Of a DNA stretch of 64,000 bases, positions 33,080 through 42,600 are shown piece by piece. Numbering within the stretch: the first letter of the stretch is position 1; every line of letters begins with the position of its first letter. The notes under the pieces were generated by a model. It saw only the letters and a list, made by a program, of their open reading frames with translations, ran no database searches and was not told the DNA's origin. The DNA is from Ornithoclostridium sp944380285 (GTDB lineage Bacteria; Bacillota; Clostridia; Christensenellales; UBA3700). The stretch lies in the NCBI GenBank assembly GCA_963931165.1, contig OZ006985.1:1550001-1614000 (forward strand), given 5' to 3'. A program made the position numbers and the translations under genes.

Positions 33080-33112
33080 CGAATACGCTCCCCTCGTCGG
33101 GGAGCGTTCGGT
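33080..33112 (-). terminator. GC-rich hairpin between the symporter gene and dnaX
   Basis: Arms ACGCTCCCC and GGGGAGCGT with a five-base loop, extended by CCGA/TCGG, lie 19 bases after the upstream stop and 12 bases before the dnaX start. There is no U-run, so it may be a weak or Rho-type end, or an mRNA stabiliser. Confidence 0.45.
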
Positions 33113-33130
33113 AACGGAATTGTCAGTCGA

Positions 33131-34972
33131 TCATTCCTTTTTGTCGTCGTCGGACTTTTGCTCTTCGTCGTCCGATTTGACCTCGGTCACATCGACTTCT
33201 TCTTTGACCTCGACTTCGTCGACGGTCCCGTCCTTTGTCTCGACTTGCTCGACGACCTCTTCTTCGACCTCGGTGGTCTCGATGACATCGCCGTAAATTG
33301 CAGCCTCTTTCTGTCTCTGCGCCTCTTCGAGAGCGGCGTCGGACACGTTCTTGAGCTCTTCGACCTTGACCATCAATTCTTCGACGGTGGACAGCCCGAA
33401 GATCTGAGCGACTTGGATGAGCGCCTCCTCTCTCTTGACCGGGTCGATCACCGCGACCGTCTCGACGAACTCATGGTAGACCGTCGGGTTGGGATCGCCG
33501 GCAACTATCTTGCGGGCGAGCACTCTGGCGACCGCCTCTTTTTGCTTCTTCTCGGTGAAGGTGTAGAAGAACAGCGGGATCGCGCAGGCGAGCATGGACA
33601 CGCCGCAAAGCAGCGTCGTCGCCATCCAGTTGCCTTCGAGGACTCTTTGGAATTCAGGTGTTCCCCAGAGATCGTCGATCGCACCCGGCTCGGCAAAACT
33701 TGCGTCATAGCCGTATTTTCCGAGGACCATCAAAGTGACGAACGCGGTCATAGCCATACCGATCTTGGAGATGAAGGTCTGCAAGGAGAAGCAGAACGCC
33801 TCCGCTCTCTCGCCCGTCTTGTCTTCGAGATAGTCGATAGAGTCGGCGATCATCGAATAGGTCATAATGTTGCTGAATCCCGACGGAACGCCGGCAATGA
33901 TGATTATGATGTAGAACGCGATCTGCGCGGCTAGACTTGTACCGGTGGGAAGTCCAATGATATACAGCAGGACGAGCAGAGCTCCGCCGATGATATGCGA
34001 CCATATAAAGATGGTCTTTTTGCCGAACCTCTTGGAGAGCACCGGCGTCAAAAGCGTCGCCGCAAGACCGCCGGGAACGACCAGCAGGAAGATGACGCCC
34101 GCGAGATCGAAGTCTTTCAGATTGTACTTCGCGTAATAGACCGCGGTGGTCATGTAGATGGTACGGAGCGAACCGAGCACGCCGACCAAAATGATGAGCA
34201 GCGCGGGCTTGTTTTTGCCCAGCAATTTGAGGTTCTTGATGAGGGTGAACTTGCCGTCCGTCTCAGCGTCGTAGAACCTCTCTTTGGTGCCCTTGTAGCC
34301 GACCCAGAACGTCGGGACCGCGATGAGAACGCAGACGAGAGCGACGATGGGATAGAGAATGCGCTGAGTCGCGATCGTGTTGTCGCCGATGATGATGGGA
34401 ATAAAGACGGAGACGGCACCCGAACCGATCGTGCAGAAAAGACGCGCGACGGTCAAAATGGTGTTCCTCTTCTCGGTGTCGGAGGTCATCGAAGAAGCAA
34501 GCCCCCAATACGGAACGTCGACCGAGGTATAGGCAATGCCCCACAGCAGATAGATGACCGTGCCGAATGCGAATTTACCCGTTTCGCCGACAGGCAGATT
34601 GACGAACAACAGCACCGTCAAGATCGCGATCGGGATGGGTGAGTATTTGAGGTATGGCCTCATCTTACCCTGTCTGGTGCGGGTCATTTCGACGATGGAG
34701 CCCATGACAGGGTCATTGAGCGCGTCGAAAAGCCTTGCTGCGAGGAACATCCACGCGAGCCACGTCGCGGAGACGCCCGCAACGTCGGTCATGTACAACA
34801 TGAAGAATGTAGTGACCAATTGGCAGATGATGTTTTGACCGAGACCTGCGACGGAGTACGCCAGCACTTCTTTTGACTGTACGTCGTCCTTCTTGGTCGG
34901 ATCGGTGCCCAATGTCTTGTTGAGGAAATTGCCGACTTTTGTCTTGAAATTGCTTTCGGTCGAAGATGTCAT
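33131..34972 (-). CDS. GPH (MelB-type) sugar:cation symporter with long acidic tail
   Basis: A 613-aa transporter of the glycoside-pentoside-hexuronide family with about twelve membrane helices. DALNDPVMGSIVEMTRTRQG is the typical loop 2-3 motif and DVPYWGLASSMTSD the helix 4-5 region. The C-terminal 130 residues are hydrophilic, and the last 60 are almost only Glu, Asp, Val, Thr and Lys. Such an extension is not usual; in some lactose transporters an EIIA-like domain sits there, but this one has no such domain. A promoter with an overlapping palindrome lies upstream. No glycosidase gene is nearby, so the substrate is open. Confidence 0.85.
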   Translation of the reverse strand: MTSSTESNFKTKVGNFLNKTLGTDPTKKDDVQSKEVLAYSVAGLGQNIICQLVTTFFMLYMTDVAGVSATWLAWMFLAARLFDALNDPVMGSIVEMTRTRQGKMRPYLKYSPIPIAILTVLLFVNLPVGETGKFAFGTVIYLLWGIAYTSVDVPYWGLASSMTSDTEKRNTILTVARLFCTIGSGAVSVFIPIIIGDNTIATQRILYPIVALVCVLIAVPTFWVGYKGTKERFYDAETDGKFTLIKNLKLLGKNKPALLIILVGVLGSLRTIYMTTAVYYAKYNLKDFDLAGVIFLLVVPGGLAATLLTPVLSKRFGKKTIFIWSHIIGGALLVLLYIIGLPTGTSLAAQIAFYIIIIIAGVPSGFSNIMTYSMIADSIDYLEDKTGERAEAFCFSLQTFISKIGMAMTAFVTLMVLGKYGYDASFAEPGAIDDLWGTPEFQRVLEGNWMATTLLCGVSMLACAIPLFFYTFTEKKQKEAVARVLARKIVAGDPNPTVYHEFVETVAVIDPVKREEALIQVAQIFGLSTVEELMVKVEELKNVSDAALEEAQRQKEAAIYGDVIETTEVEEEVVEQVETKDGTVDEVEVKEEVDVTEVKSDDEEQKSDDDKKE

Positions 34973-35014
34973 AACTTTTCCGTCCTTTTAGTATTGCGTA
35001 TTTCAGCTATTACA

Positions 35015-35053
35015 ATAATAACACATAAAAAAACAATGTGCAACACACGTTGC
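35015..35053 (-). promoter_or_regulatory. Promoter and operator-like palindrome of the symporter gene
   Basis: On the minus strand TTGCAC (35043-35038), a 17-base spacer and TATTAT (35020-35015). The palindrome GCAACACACGTTGC (35040-35053) overlaps the -35 box, a typical place for a LacI-family or similar repressor. No regulator gene is adjacent. Confidence 0.65.
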
Positions 35054-35107
35054 TAAAAATTTTTAAATAATTATTAAAATATTATATCGATAGGCACTTG
35101 CAAACCG

Positions 35108-35132
35108 GTTATCGAACAAAATGTCCGATAAC
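35108..35132. promoter_or_regulatory. 25-bp palindrome upstream of the symporter promoter
   Basis: Half-site GTTATCG (35108-35114), inner ACA...TGT, and CGATAAC (35126-35132) form a nearly perfect palindrome centred 77 bp upstream of the symporter -35 box. One half (GTTATCGGACA on the minus strand) recurs at 53229-53239, upstream of the gdhA promoter. The surrounding 250-bp gap between mazF and the symporter holds no gene. Confidence 0.5.
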
Positions 35133-35222
35133 TCATCTCCGATCGTCAGATCGATTTAAGTTTGATGAAAGATTTGTCAAGCCGACGCGCGATTTTTTTG
35201 AAAAAACTTTGCCGCTGCCGCA

Positions 35223-35573
35223 TCAATAGATCGAGATCACGCCGAGGCTGATCATCAGCGCTTCGTCTATCCTCTTCATCACGTCCTGCGGAAGCGCGCC
35301 TATCCTGTCTTTGAGCCGGCGTTTGTCGAGGGTGCGGATCTGTTCGAGAAGGACGACCGAGTCCTTGACAAGCCCGTACTCTCTTCCGCCGAGCGCGATA
35401 TGGGTGGGCAGCTTCGCCTTGTCGATGCGGCTGGTGACCGCCGCCGCGATGACCGTGGGACTGAACTTGTTGCCGACGTCGTTTTGGACGATGAGCACGG
35501 GGCGCACGCCGCCCTGTTCGCTGCCCACCACAGGGCTGAGATCGGCATAATACAGTTCTCCTCTTCTTATCAT
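35223..35573 (-). CDS. mazF: MazF-family endoribonuclease (EndoA type), no adjacent antitoxin
   Basis: A 116-aa PemK/MazF ribonuclease that cleaves mRNA at short sequence motifs. The N-terminus RRGELYYADLSPVVGSEQGG, the PVLIVQNDVGNKFSPTVI strand and LLEQIRTLDKRRL match chromosomal EndoA of Bacillus. The usual upstream ribbon-helix-helix antitoxin gene is not present: the 87-bp gap to nnr has no room for it, and nothing fits downstream. In Bacillota the order nnr/alr-ndoAI-ndoA is common, so the antitoxin may have moved or been lost. GAAGG precedes the ATG. Confidence 0.92.
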   Translation of the reverse strand: MIRRGELYYADLSPVVGSEQGGVRPVLIVQNDVGNKFSPTVIAAAVTSRIDKAKLPTHIALGGREYGLVKDSVVLLEQIRTLDKRRLKDRIGALPQDVMKRIDEALMISLGVISIY

Positions 35574-35660
35574 CGCGGTACCTTCGTATGTTATTCCGAT
35601 ACAGTTTATGCCGTATCGTAGGGCAATGTTGATTGTTGCCCAAGCGAAGGCGATTATCCG

Positions 35661-37136
35661 CTATCTGCCGAGAATATTTTTGAGCTGTTTTGCGACGTCG
35701 GACGCGAGCACTCCCGTCTCGCCGTGATCGGTGGCGGCGCGCTTTGCCGCCTCTGCGCAGAGCCAAGTCGCGGCGCACGCCGAGTCAAAGAGCGAGCTGC
35801 CCTGCGCCGCGATGCCGAGGATCGCGCCCGACAGAGTGTCGCCGCTGCCGCCCTTGGACTGCGCGGGCGAGCCGTTGACGACGAGCGCGCCCCTTTTCCC
35901 GTCGGTGACGAAGGTCGACGCGCCTTTGAGCATCACCGTGCAGCGATGCGCCATCGCGAACTCCTCGGCGAGCGCGATCGGACTTGCGAGCACTTCGCCT
36001 ATGCTCCTGCCCGTCAGCCGCGCAAACTCCCCGGGGTGCGGCGTGATCAGCACGTCCGCCGCAGCCGCGTCGAGAATGGTCACGTCCCGGGCGAGAGCGT
36101 TGAGCCCGTCCGCGTCGACGACGGTCTTGACGTTCTTTGCAAAAATGTGTTTGAGAATTTTGAGATTTTCCCCGCCGTTCGCGCCCATGCCCATGCCGAC
36201 CGCGACCGCTTTGACTCCCGTCAACGCGTCGTCCAAAGCCGCCTCGTCAAACGCGAGCGCGCCGCCAAGGTCGGGCATCGGCGACAGGGTGCATTCGACG
36301 ACGTCGGTCGAGATCGCCGCAAGTATAGACCGCGGCACGCACAGCGAGCACAGCCCCGCGCCCGAGCGCAGCGCCGCCTCGCCCATCGCCGCAAGTTTGA
36401 CCGCGCCGACGTACTTTTCACAGCCGCCGACGATCGCGCACTTGCCGTAACTGCCCTTGTTGGTGTTGTTTTTGCGCTTGGGGAAAAGGGCTATGACGTC
36501 CTCTGCGCGCCAAATACCGTACTTTTCGCCGACGATCGGGATGCCGATATCCTCGGCGACGACCTTGCCCGAAAAGTCTTTGCCGTCGTTCAAAAAATGC
36601 CCCGTCTTGAACGTCTGCACCGCGACGGTGACGTTTGCTTTGACCGCTTTGACCGCGATGCCGTTCGTGCCGTCCAGACCGCTCGCGATATCCGCGGCGA
36701 CGACGAAGCCGCGCGCGGCGTTGAGCCTGTCGATGACCTCGGCATAGACGCCCTTGGGCTCGCCCTTGAACCCGGTGCCGAACAGACAGTCGAGCGCGGT
36801 GTCAAAGCGGTAGTCGCACTCGCCTATCGGGCGCACGCTGCCCGGGTATTCGCTTTCGAGCAGCTTGCGGTAGTGCGCGCTGTCGGGCGAGATGTCGTCG
36901 GAGAGAGCGAACACGGTCGCGTCCTCGCCTCGCCCGAGCAATATCCGCGCACAGGCATAGCCGTCGCCGCCGTTGTTTCCCTTGCCGCAAAAGACGTATA
37001 TCCTGCCGCCGCGCGGAACGTGTTTTGCGATGCCTTCCGCCGCCCTGCTCATGAGTTCCGGCGACGGCGTACCGCCCTCTATGCAAGCCCTGTCGCTCGC
37101 CGCCATCACGGCGGCTGTCACCGCAAATTCATTCAT
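35661..37136 (-). CDS. nnr: Bifunctional NAD(P)H-hydrate epimerase/dehydratase
   Basis: This enzyme repairs damaged NADH and NADPH hydrates. The N-terminal YjeF_N epimerase domain (about residues 1-200) has FCGKGNNGGDGYACAR and ADIASGLDGTNG. The C-terminal dehydratase domain (YjeF_C) has GSYGKCAIVGG, PHPGEFARLTG and the ribokinase-like SKGGSGDTLSGAILG. The ATG at 37136 gives 491 residues and overlaps recX by eight bases. Upstream in-frame codons do not look family-like. Both domains appear complete. Confidence 0.94.
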   Translation of the reverse strand: MNEFAVTAAVMAASDRACIEGGTPSPELMSRAAEGIAKHVPRGGRIYVFCGKGNNGGDGYACARILLGRGEDATVFALSDDISPDSAHYRKLLESEYPGSVRPIGECDYRFDTALDCLFGTGFKGEPKGVYAEVIDRLNAARGFVVAADIASGLDGTNGIAVKAVKANVTVAVQTFKTGHFLNDGKDFSGKVVAEDIGIPIVGEKYGIWRAEDVIALFPKRKNNTNKGSYGKCAIVGGCEKYVGAVKLAAMGEAALRSGAGLCSLCVPRSILAAISTDVVECTLSPMPDLGGALAFDEAALDDALTGVKAVAVGMGMGANGGENLKILKHIFAKNVKTVVDADGLNALARDVTILDAAAADVLITPHPGEFARLTGRSIGEVLASPIALAEEFAMAHRCTVMLKGASTFVTDGKRGALVVNGSPAQSKGGSGDTLSGAILGIAAQGSSLFDSACAATWLCAEAAKRAATDHGETGVLASDVAKQLKNILGR

Positions 37137-37749
37137 CCTCTCTCTCCTTTTTGAGCGCCGCGACGCAGCGCGAGACGTCCTCCCAGCCGTAGCCGCGGTA
37201 CAGAAGATAGTTGCCCAATTTTGCAAGATAGCCCTGATCGTCCAGATCTTTGCCGCGCGAGTGTCTGCGCGCGAGTTCGAGCGCCTTGTCGAAGCCGTCG
37301 AAGCCGTCCAGCGCCGCGGCGATATGCTCGGCTCTCACTCCCTTGCTTTTGAGTTCCGCCGCGAGGCGCCGCTCCCCCTTTGCCCTGCCGTTGACGGACA
37401 CATACACCCTCGCGTACTCGGCGTCGTCGAGATAGCCGTACTTTTGCAATTTTTCGATCGTCAGTTCGACGACCGCGCGCCCGAACCCCCAATCGTACAG
37501 CTTGCCCGTCACCCCTTTGACGGTGGACGGATAGCGCGACAGATAGTCGAGCGCCTTGTCGAACGCGCGCTGGCGGTCGGACTCCCAAATGATCTTGTCG
37601 AGCACCGCGCCGTCTATCTCCTTGCCGACGTACAGCGTGTGCTTTGCGGCGACGAGCGCGTCGATCGAGCAATAGTATTTGCCGTCGAGATGAAGGTTGA
37701 GCCTGTCGGGGTTTTTGGGCTTCGGTTCGAGGCGCGTGATCTCGCTCAT
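37129..37749 (-). CDS. recX: Regulatory protein RecX
   Basis: RecX caps and modulates RecA filaments. The 206-aa protein is made of short three-helix repeats, with family-typical AFDKALDYLSRYPSTVKGV, KLQKYGYLDDAEYARVYV and GERRLAAELKSKGV. recA itself is not in the window. It overlaps the ygiQ-like gene by four bases upstream and nnr downstream, forming a ygiQ-recX-nnr-mazF unit of unrelated functions. Confidence 0.92.
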   Translation of the reverse strand: MSEITRLEPKPKNPDRLNLHLDGKYYCSIDALVAAKHTLYVGKEIDGAVLDKIIWESDRQRAFDKALDYLSRYPSTVKGVTGKLYDWGFGRAVVELTIEKLQKYGYLDDAEYARVYVSVNGRAKGERRLAAELKSKGVRAEHIAAALDGFDGFDKALELARRHSRGKDLDDQGYLAKLGNYLLYRGYGWEDVSRCVAALKKEREDE

Positions 37750-39617
37750 CTTCCCCTCCTCTGCCGCTTGCCGTCAGAGCGGTTTTTCGCCCCGTGTCCT
37801 GCGCCGTCCGCATTGCTTTTCGCTGCGATCGCCTCCGCCCTTGTCGGGCGTATCAGACACTGCCTGCCGAACCCGATCAGATCCTCTCGCTCCGCAAGTC
37901 GCAACGCCTGTTTGACGAGTTCGTAGTTGCGCGGCGCGCGGTATTGCATCAGCGCGCGCTGCATCGCCTTTTCGTGCCGATCGCGCGGCACATAGACCTC
38001 TTCGCCGCTGTCCGGGTCGATGCCGGTGTAGTACATACAGGTCGACTTTGTCGACGGCGTGGGATAAAAGTCCTGCACCTGCTCGGGCATATATCCGATC
38101 GAGTGCAGATACTCGGCAAGGCGCACCGCGTCGGCGAGCGTACAGCCGGGGTGCGACGAGATCAGATAGGGGACGAGATATTGCTTTTTGCCGAGCTTGG
38201 CGTTGAGTTCGTCGTACCTCTTTTTGAATTGAAGATAGACCTCGAAAGGCGGCTTGTTCATCCTCTTCAGCACGTCGTCCGAGACGTGTTCGGGCGCGAC
38301 TTTGAGCTGACCGCTGACGTGGTGCTTGACAAGTTCGCGCAAAAACTCGTCGCTCTTGTCGTACATCACATAATCAAAGCGTATGCCGCTGCGGACGAAC
38401 ACCTTTTTGACGCCGTCGAGCTCGCGCAATTCGCGCAGCAGGTCGAGATACTCGCGGTGAGAAACTTGCAGCGCGGGACACTTTTTCCAGCCTATGCACT
38501 GTCTGTCCGTGCACGCGCCGACTTTGGTCTGCTTGGCGCACGCCGGGTCCCGGAAGTTTGCGGTCGGTCCGCCGACGTCGTGGATATAGCCCTTGAAGTC
38601 GGGCATCGCGATCAATTTTTTCGCCTCTTCGACGATACTCTCACGGCTGCGCTTTTGAACGATCCGCCCTTGATGATAGGTCAGCGCGCAATAGTTGCAC
38701 GACCCGAAACAGCCTCTGACCGACGTCAGCGAAAAACCTATCTCCTCCATCGCCGGCACTCCGCGTTTGTAGACGGGATGCGCGCGCCTCTCGTAAGGCA
38801 GCGCGTAGACCTCGTCCATCTCCTTGACCGACAGCGGACGCTGGGGCGCGTTTTGGACGAGCCATCTCTCCCCCTGCCTTTGCGCGATGGGCTTGCCGGC
38901 AAAGTCGGCGTTGCGCGACTGGATGTTGAACGCGTCGACGTATTTGCGCTTATCTCCTCTCACCTCTTCGAGAGAGGGGCAGACAAGCATATCGCCGCGC
39001 TCTATCGCCTTGGTCTGCCGCTCGGTGAGCGAGTCGGCGATATAGCAGGTGCCGCGCACGTCGCGGATGCGCCCGAGCGGAACTCCCCTGTCGAGCAGCG
39101 CGCAGATGTCCTTGATCGGTCTCTCGCCCATGCCGTAGATGAGCAGATCAGCGCCCGACGACGCCAAAACGGACGGCAGTACGCGGTCGCTCCAATAGTC
39201 GTAGTGCGCGAAGCGGCGCAGCGACGCCTCTATGCCGCCGATGACGACGGGGACGTCCGGAAAGAGTCGTTTGAGCGCGCGGCAATAGACGTCGACGCAG
39301 CGGTCGGGACGTTTGCCGACGTCGCCGCCCTCGCTGTACACGTCGCGTTTGCGCCTGATCTTGGCGACGGTGTAGTTGTTGACCATGCTGTCGACGACGC
39401 CGCCGGTGACCAAAAAGCCCAGCCTCGGCGCGCCGAAGCGCATATAGTCCCCGTCGCACTGCGGCTGAGGCAGCATCGCGACCGTATAGCCGAGCGAGAC
39501 GAACAGCCGCGAGACGATCGCGTGCCCGAACGACGGGTGGTCGCAATACGCCTCGCCGATCACATATACGAAATCGGGTGCGCCGTCAAGCTCTTTCGGC
39601 GAGATCGGAAGGAACAA
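37746..39617 (-). CDS. YgiQ family radical SAM protein
   Basis: A 623-aa radical SAM protein of the YgiQ/UPF0313 family. The N-terminus FLPISPKELDGAPDFVYVIG and GEAYCDHPSFG belong to the B12-binding-like domain. The cluster-binding cysteines are in RGCFGSCNYCALTYHQGR, and DVGGPTANFRDPAC and the Cys-rich TDRQCIGWKKCPALQ follow as usual. The substrate of the family is unknown. Translation starts at TTG (39617) after AGAGGTG. The C-terminal 35 residues are basic and low complexity. Confidence 0.9.
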   Translation of the reverse strand: MFLPISPKELDGAPDFVYVIGEAYCDHPSFGHAIVSRLFVSLGYTVAMLPQPQCDGDYMRFGAPRLGFLVTGGVVDSMVNNYTVAKIRRKRDVYSEGGDVGKRPDRCVDVYCRALKRLFPDVPVVIGGIEASLRRFAHYDYWSDRVLPSVLASSGADLLIYGMGERPIKDICALLDRGVPLGRIRDVRGTCYIADSLTERQTKAIERGDMLVCPSLEEVRGDKRKYVDAFNIQSRNADFAGKPIAQRQGERWLVQNAPQRPLSVKEMDEVYALPYERRAHPVYKRGVPAMEEIGFSLTSVRGCFGSCNYCALTYHQGRIVQKRSRESIVEEAKKLIAMPDFKGYIHDVGGPTANFRDPACAKQTKVGACTDRQCIGWKKCPALQVSHREYLDLLRELRELDGVKKVFVRSGIRFDYVMYDKSDEFLRELVKHHVSGQLKVAPEHVSDDVLKRMNKPPFEVYLQFKKRYDELNAKLGKKQYLVPYLISSHPGCTLADAVRLAEYLHSIGYMPEQVQDFYPTPSTKSTCMYYTGIDPDSGEEVYVPRDRHEKAMQRALMQYRAPRNYELVKQALRLAEREDLIGFGRQCLIRPTRAEAIAAKSNADGAGHGAKNRSDGKRQRRGR

Positions 39618-39639
39618 TTTTCACCTCTTGATACAGTTC

Positions 39640-39668
39640 GGGCGCCGACGAGCGGCGCCCCGTTTTTT
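39640..39668 (+). terminator. Terminator-like hairpin in plus orientation between purL and ygiQ
   Basis: GGGCGCCG (39640-39647), five-base loop, CGGCGCCC (39653-39660), then CGTTTTTT. The U-run is only on the plus strand and overlaps the purL stop, although both neighbouring genes are on the minus strand. It would stop antisense transcripts entering purL. For minus transcripts it is only a hairpin. Confidence 0.6.
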
Positions 39669-42600
39669 ACAGGAAGTACTTGACGCCGCTCTTGAACAAC
39701 TGCATGTCGTAGTTGCCCTCGACGTTGCGGTAAAGGTTGTCGTCGAGACGTTCGGCGTGCCCCATCTTGCCCAGCACTCTGCCGTCCGGGGAGATGATGC
39801 CCTCTATTGCGCACATACTGCCGTTGGGGTTGAACGGCGAGACCATCGTAGCGTTGCCGTCCAAGTCGACGTATTGGGTCGCGACCTGTCCCGCGGCGAT
39901 CAGCTTGTCGAGTTCCGCGTCGCCCGAGACGAACCTGCCCTCGCCGTGACTGACCGGCACCTTGAACACGTCGCCGACCTTGACGGACGACAGCCAGGGC
40001 GACTTGTCGGTCGCGACGCGGATGTCGACCATCGTCGAGACGTGGCGCGAGATGTTGTTGAAGGTCAGCGTGGGCGCGTCCGCAAGCTGTTCGCGGATGT
40101 CGCCGTACGGCACGAGCCCCAATTTTATCAACGCCTGAAAGCCGTTGCAGATGCCCAGCGCGAGCCCGTCGCGCTTGTAGAGCAACCTCATGACCGCCTC
40201 GGCGATCGCGGGATTGCGGAAGGTCGTCGCAATGAACTTGCCGCTGCCGTCCGGCTCGTCGCCGCCCGAGAAGCCGCCGGGGAACGCGAGGATCTGCGAC
40301 TTGTCAAGCTCTTTGACGAGCGCGTCGACGCTCTCCTGAATGTCCGCGGCGCTGCGGTTCTTGATGACGAACACCTTCGCCTTCGCGCCCGCTCTTTCGA
40401 ACGCCCTCGCGGTGTCGTCCTCGCAATTAGTGCCCGGGAACGCCGGGATGAGCACTCTGGGGACGGCGACCGCCGGCGCGGTGCGCAGGCAATATCCCGC
40501 CCTTGCGGAGAAGTTCTCGGCGTCGCCGACTGCCGGCGCGGTGGTCGGATAGACCTTCTCGAGCGTGCCCTCGAACGCCGCGGCAGCGTCGTCGAACGTC
40601 ACGCGCTTGCCTCCGAGGACGATGTCCCTGCCGCCCAAAACGGCGACCTGTTTTGCGCCGAGCTTGTCCAGACCGCACGCGTCGTCGGCGACGAAGAAGA
40701 TGTCGCCGAAACGGGGCGCGAACATGTCCGCGCTCACCTTGTCGAAAGTCACGCCGACGCGGTTGCCGAAACAGCTCTTGACCACGCCCGCGACGAGACC
40801 GCCCTCTTCGACGACGCCCGCCGAGCGGACCTTGCCGCCGTCGATCGCGTCGTGGAGCGCGGAATAGATCGCCAAGACCTTTTTGAAATCGGGCACGCCG
40901 TAGCCGTCGCGCGGCATCGCGAGCGCAAAGACTTTGCCCTCTCCGTCAAAGGTGTTGGAGATGAGTTTGCTCGCCCTGTAAATGCCCATGCCGAAGCAGA
41001 TCAGCGTCGGCGGGACGTCGATGTGTTCGAACGTGCCGCTCATGCTGTCCTTGCCGCCGATCGCGCCCAGCCCCAAGCCTATCTGCGCGTACAGCGCGCC
41101 GAGAAGCGCCGAAAGGGGCTGTCCCCAGCGCTCGGGCTCCTTGTTGAGGCGCATGAAGAACTCTTGCAGCGACAGCCTGATTGTGTCGACGGACACGCCG
41201 CTTGCTACGAGTTTTGACGCCGCGGTCAAAATGGAGTGGATCGCGCCGACAAACGGCGAATCTTCGAGCAGCTGCGGCGAGCAGCCGAACGCGGACACGG
41301 TGACGGTGTCCGTCTCGCCCTTGACCGGGGGCTTTGCCGCCATCACGCTCGCGGGAGTCAACTGATATTTGCCGCCGAAGGGCATCAGCACGCTGCGCGC
41401 GCCTATCGTCGAGTCGAACATCTCGCCCATGCCCTTTTGAGAGCAGACGTTGAGCCGTTTGAGTTCGCCGAGCAGCGCCTTGTCGAGATCGCCGCTCTCG
41501 ACCGCCTTTGCGGTCTCCTTTTGCGGCGCGTCGAGATAGCCCTTGGGGGCGTCGACGATGTGCGCGCTCTGACGCTGTTTTACGCCGTTGGTGTCGAGGA
41601 ACGACCTCTTGAGGTCGACGATGACCCTGCCGGCGAAGTACATGCGCATGCTGCCGGTGTCGGTGACCTCGGCGACGACGGTCGCGTTGAGATTTTCCTC
41701 TGCGGCGAGCTGTTTGAACCTCTCGACCGAAGACGCCGCGACGACGACCGCCATGCGCTCCTGCGACTCGGAGATCGCAAGCTCGGTGCCGCTCAGACCG
41801 TCGTACTTTTTGGGCACTCTGTCGAGATAGATGTCCAGGCTGTCCGCAAGTTCGCCGATCGCGACGGACACGCCGCCAGCGCCGAAGTCGTTGCACTTCA
41901 AGATGAGCCTGCTCGCCTCGGGATTGCGGAAGAGCCTCTGCAACTTGCGCTCGGTGGGAGGATTGCCCTTTTGCACCTCAGCTCCGCAGACCTCGACCGA
42001 CTTTTCGGTGTGCGCCTTGGACGAACCCGTCGCGCCGCCGCAACCGTCTCTGCCTGTGTCGCCGCCAAGCAAGATGACGACGTCGCCCTTGACCGGTCTT
42101 TGACGGACGACATCCGCCTTTTTCACGCCGCCGATGACGTAGCCCGTCTCGAGGCGCTTTGCCTTGTAGCCCTCGTCGTACATCTCGTGCACGAGCCCGG
42201 TCGCAAGCCCTATCTGGTTGCCGTAGCTGGAATAGCCCGCCGCTGCGGTCTTTGTGATGACGCGCTGGGGCAGCTTGCCCTTGAGCGTCTTGTCAATGCT
42301 CTCGTTGGGGTCGGCGCAGCCGGTGACGCGCATCGCCTGATAGACGTACGCTCTGCCCGAAAGCGGATCGCGGATCGCGCCGCCGAGGCAGGTCGCCGCT
42401 CCGCCGAACGGCTCTATCTCCGTCGGGTGGTTGTGCGTCTCGTTCTTGAACATGATCAGCCACTCCTCCGGCTTTCCGTCCACGTCTACGGTGACGTTGA
42501 CCGAGCAGGCATTGATCTCTTCGCTGACGTCGAGGTTGTCGAGCTTGCCCTGCGAGACGAGCTCCTTGACCGCGATCGTCGCGATGTCCATCAGACAGCG

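Noticed and set aside
33068..33130. SRP RNA or tRNA gene next to dnaX, as in some Bacillota
   Set aside because: The gap is 63 bp and holds one simple hairpin. No tRNA cloverleaf or SRP domain was seen here or elsewhere in the window.
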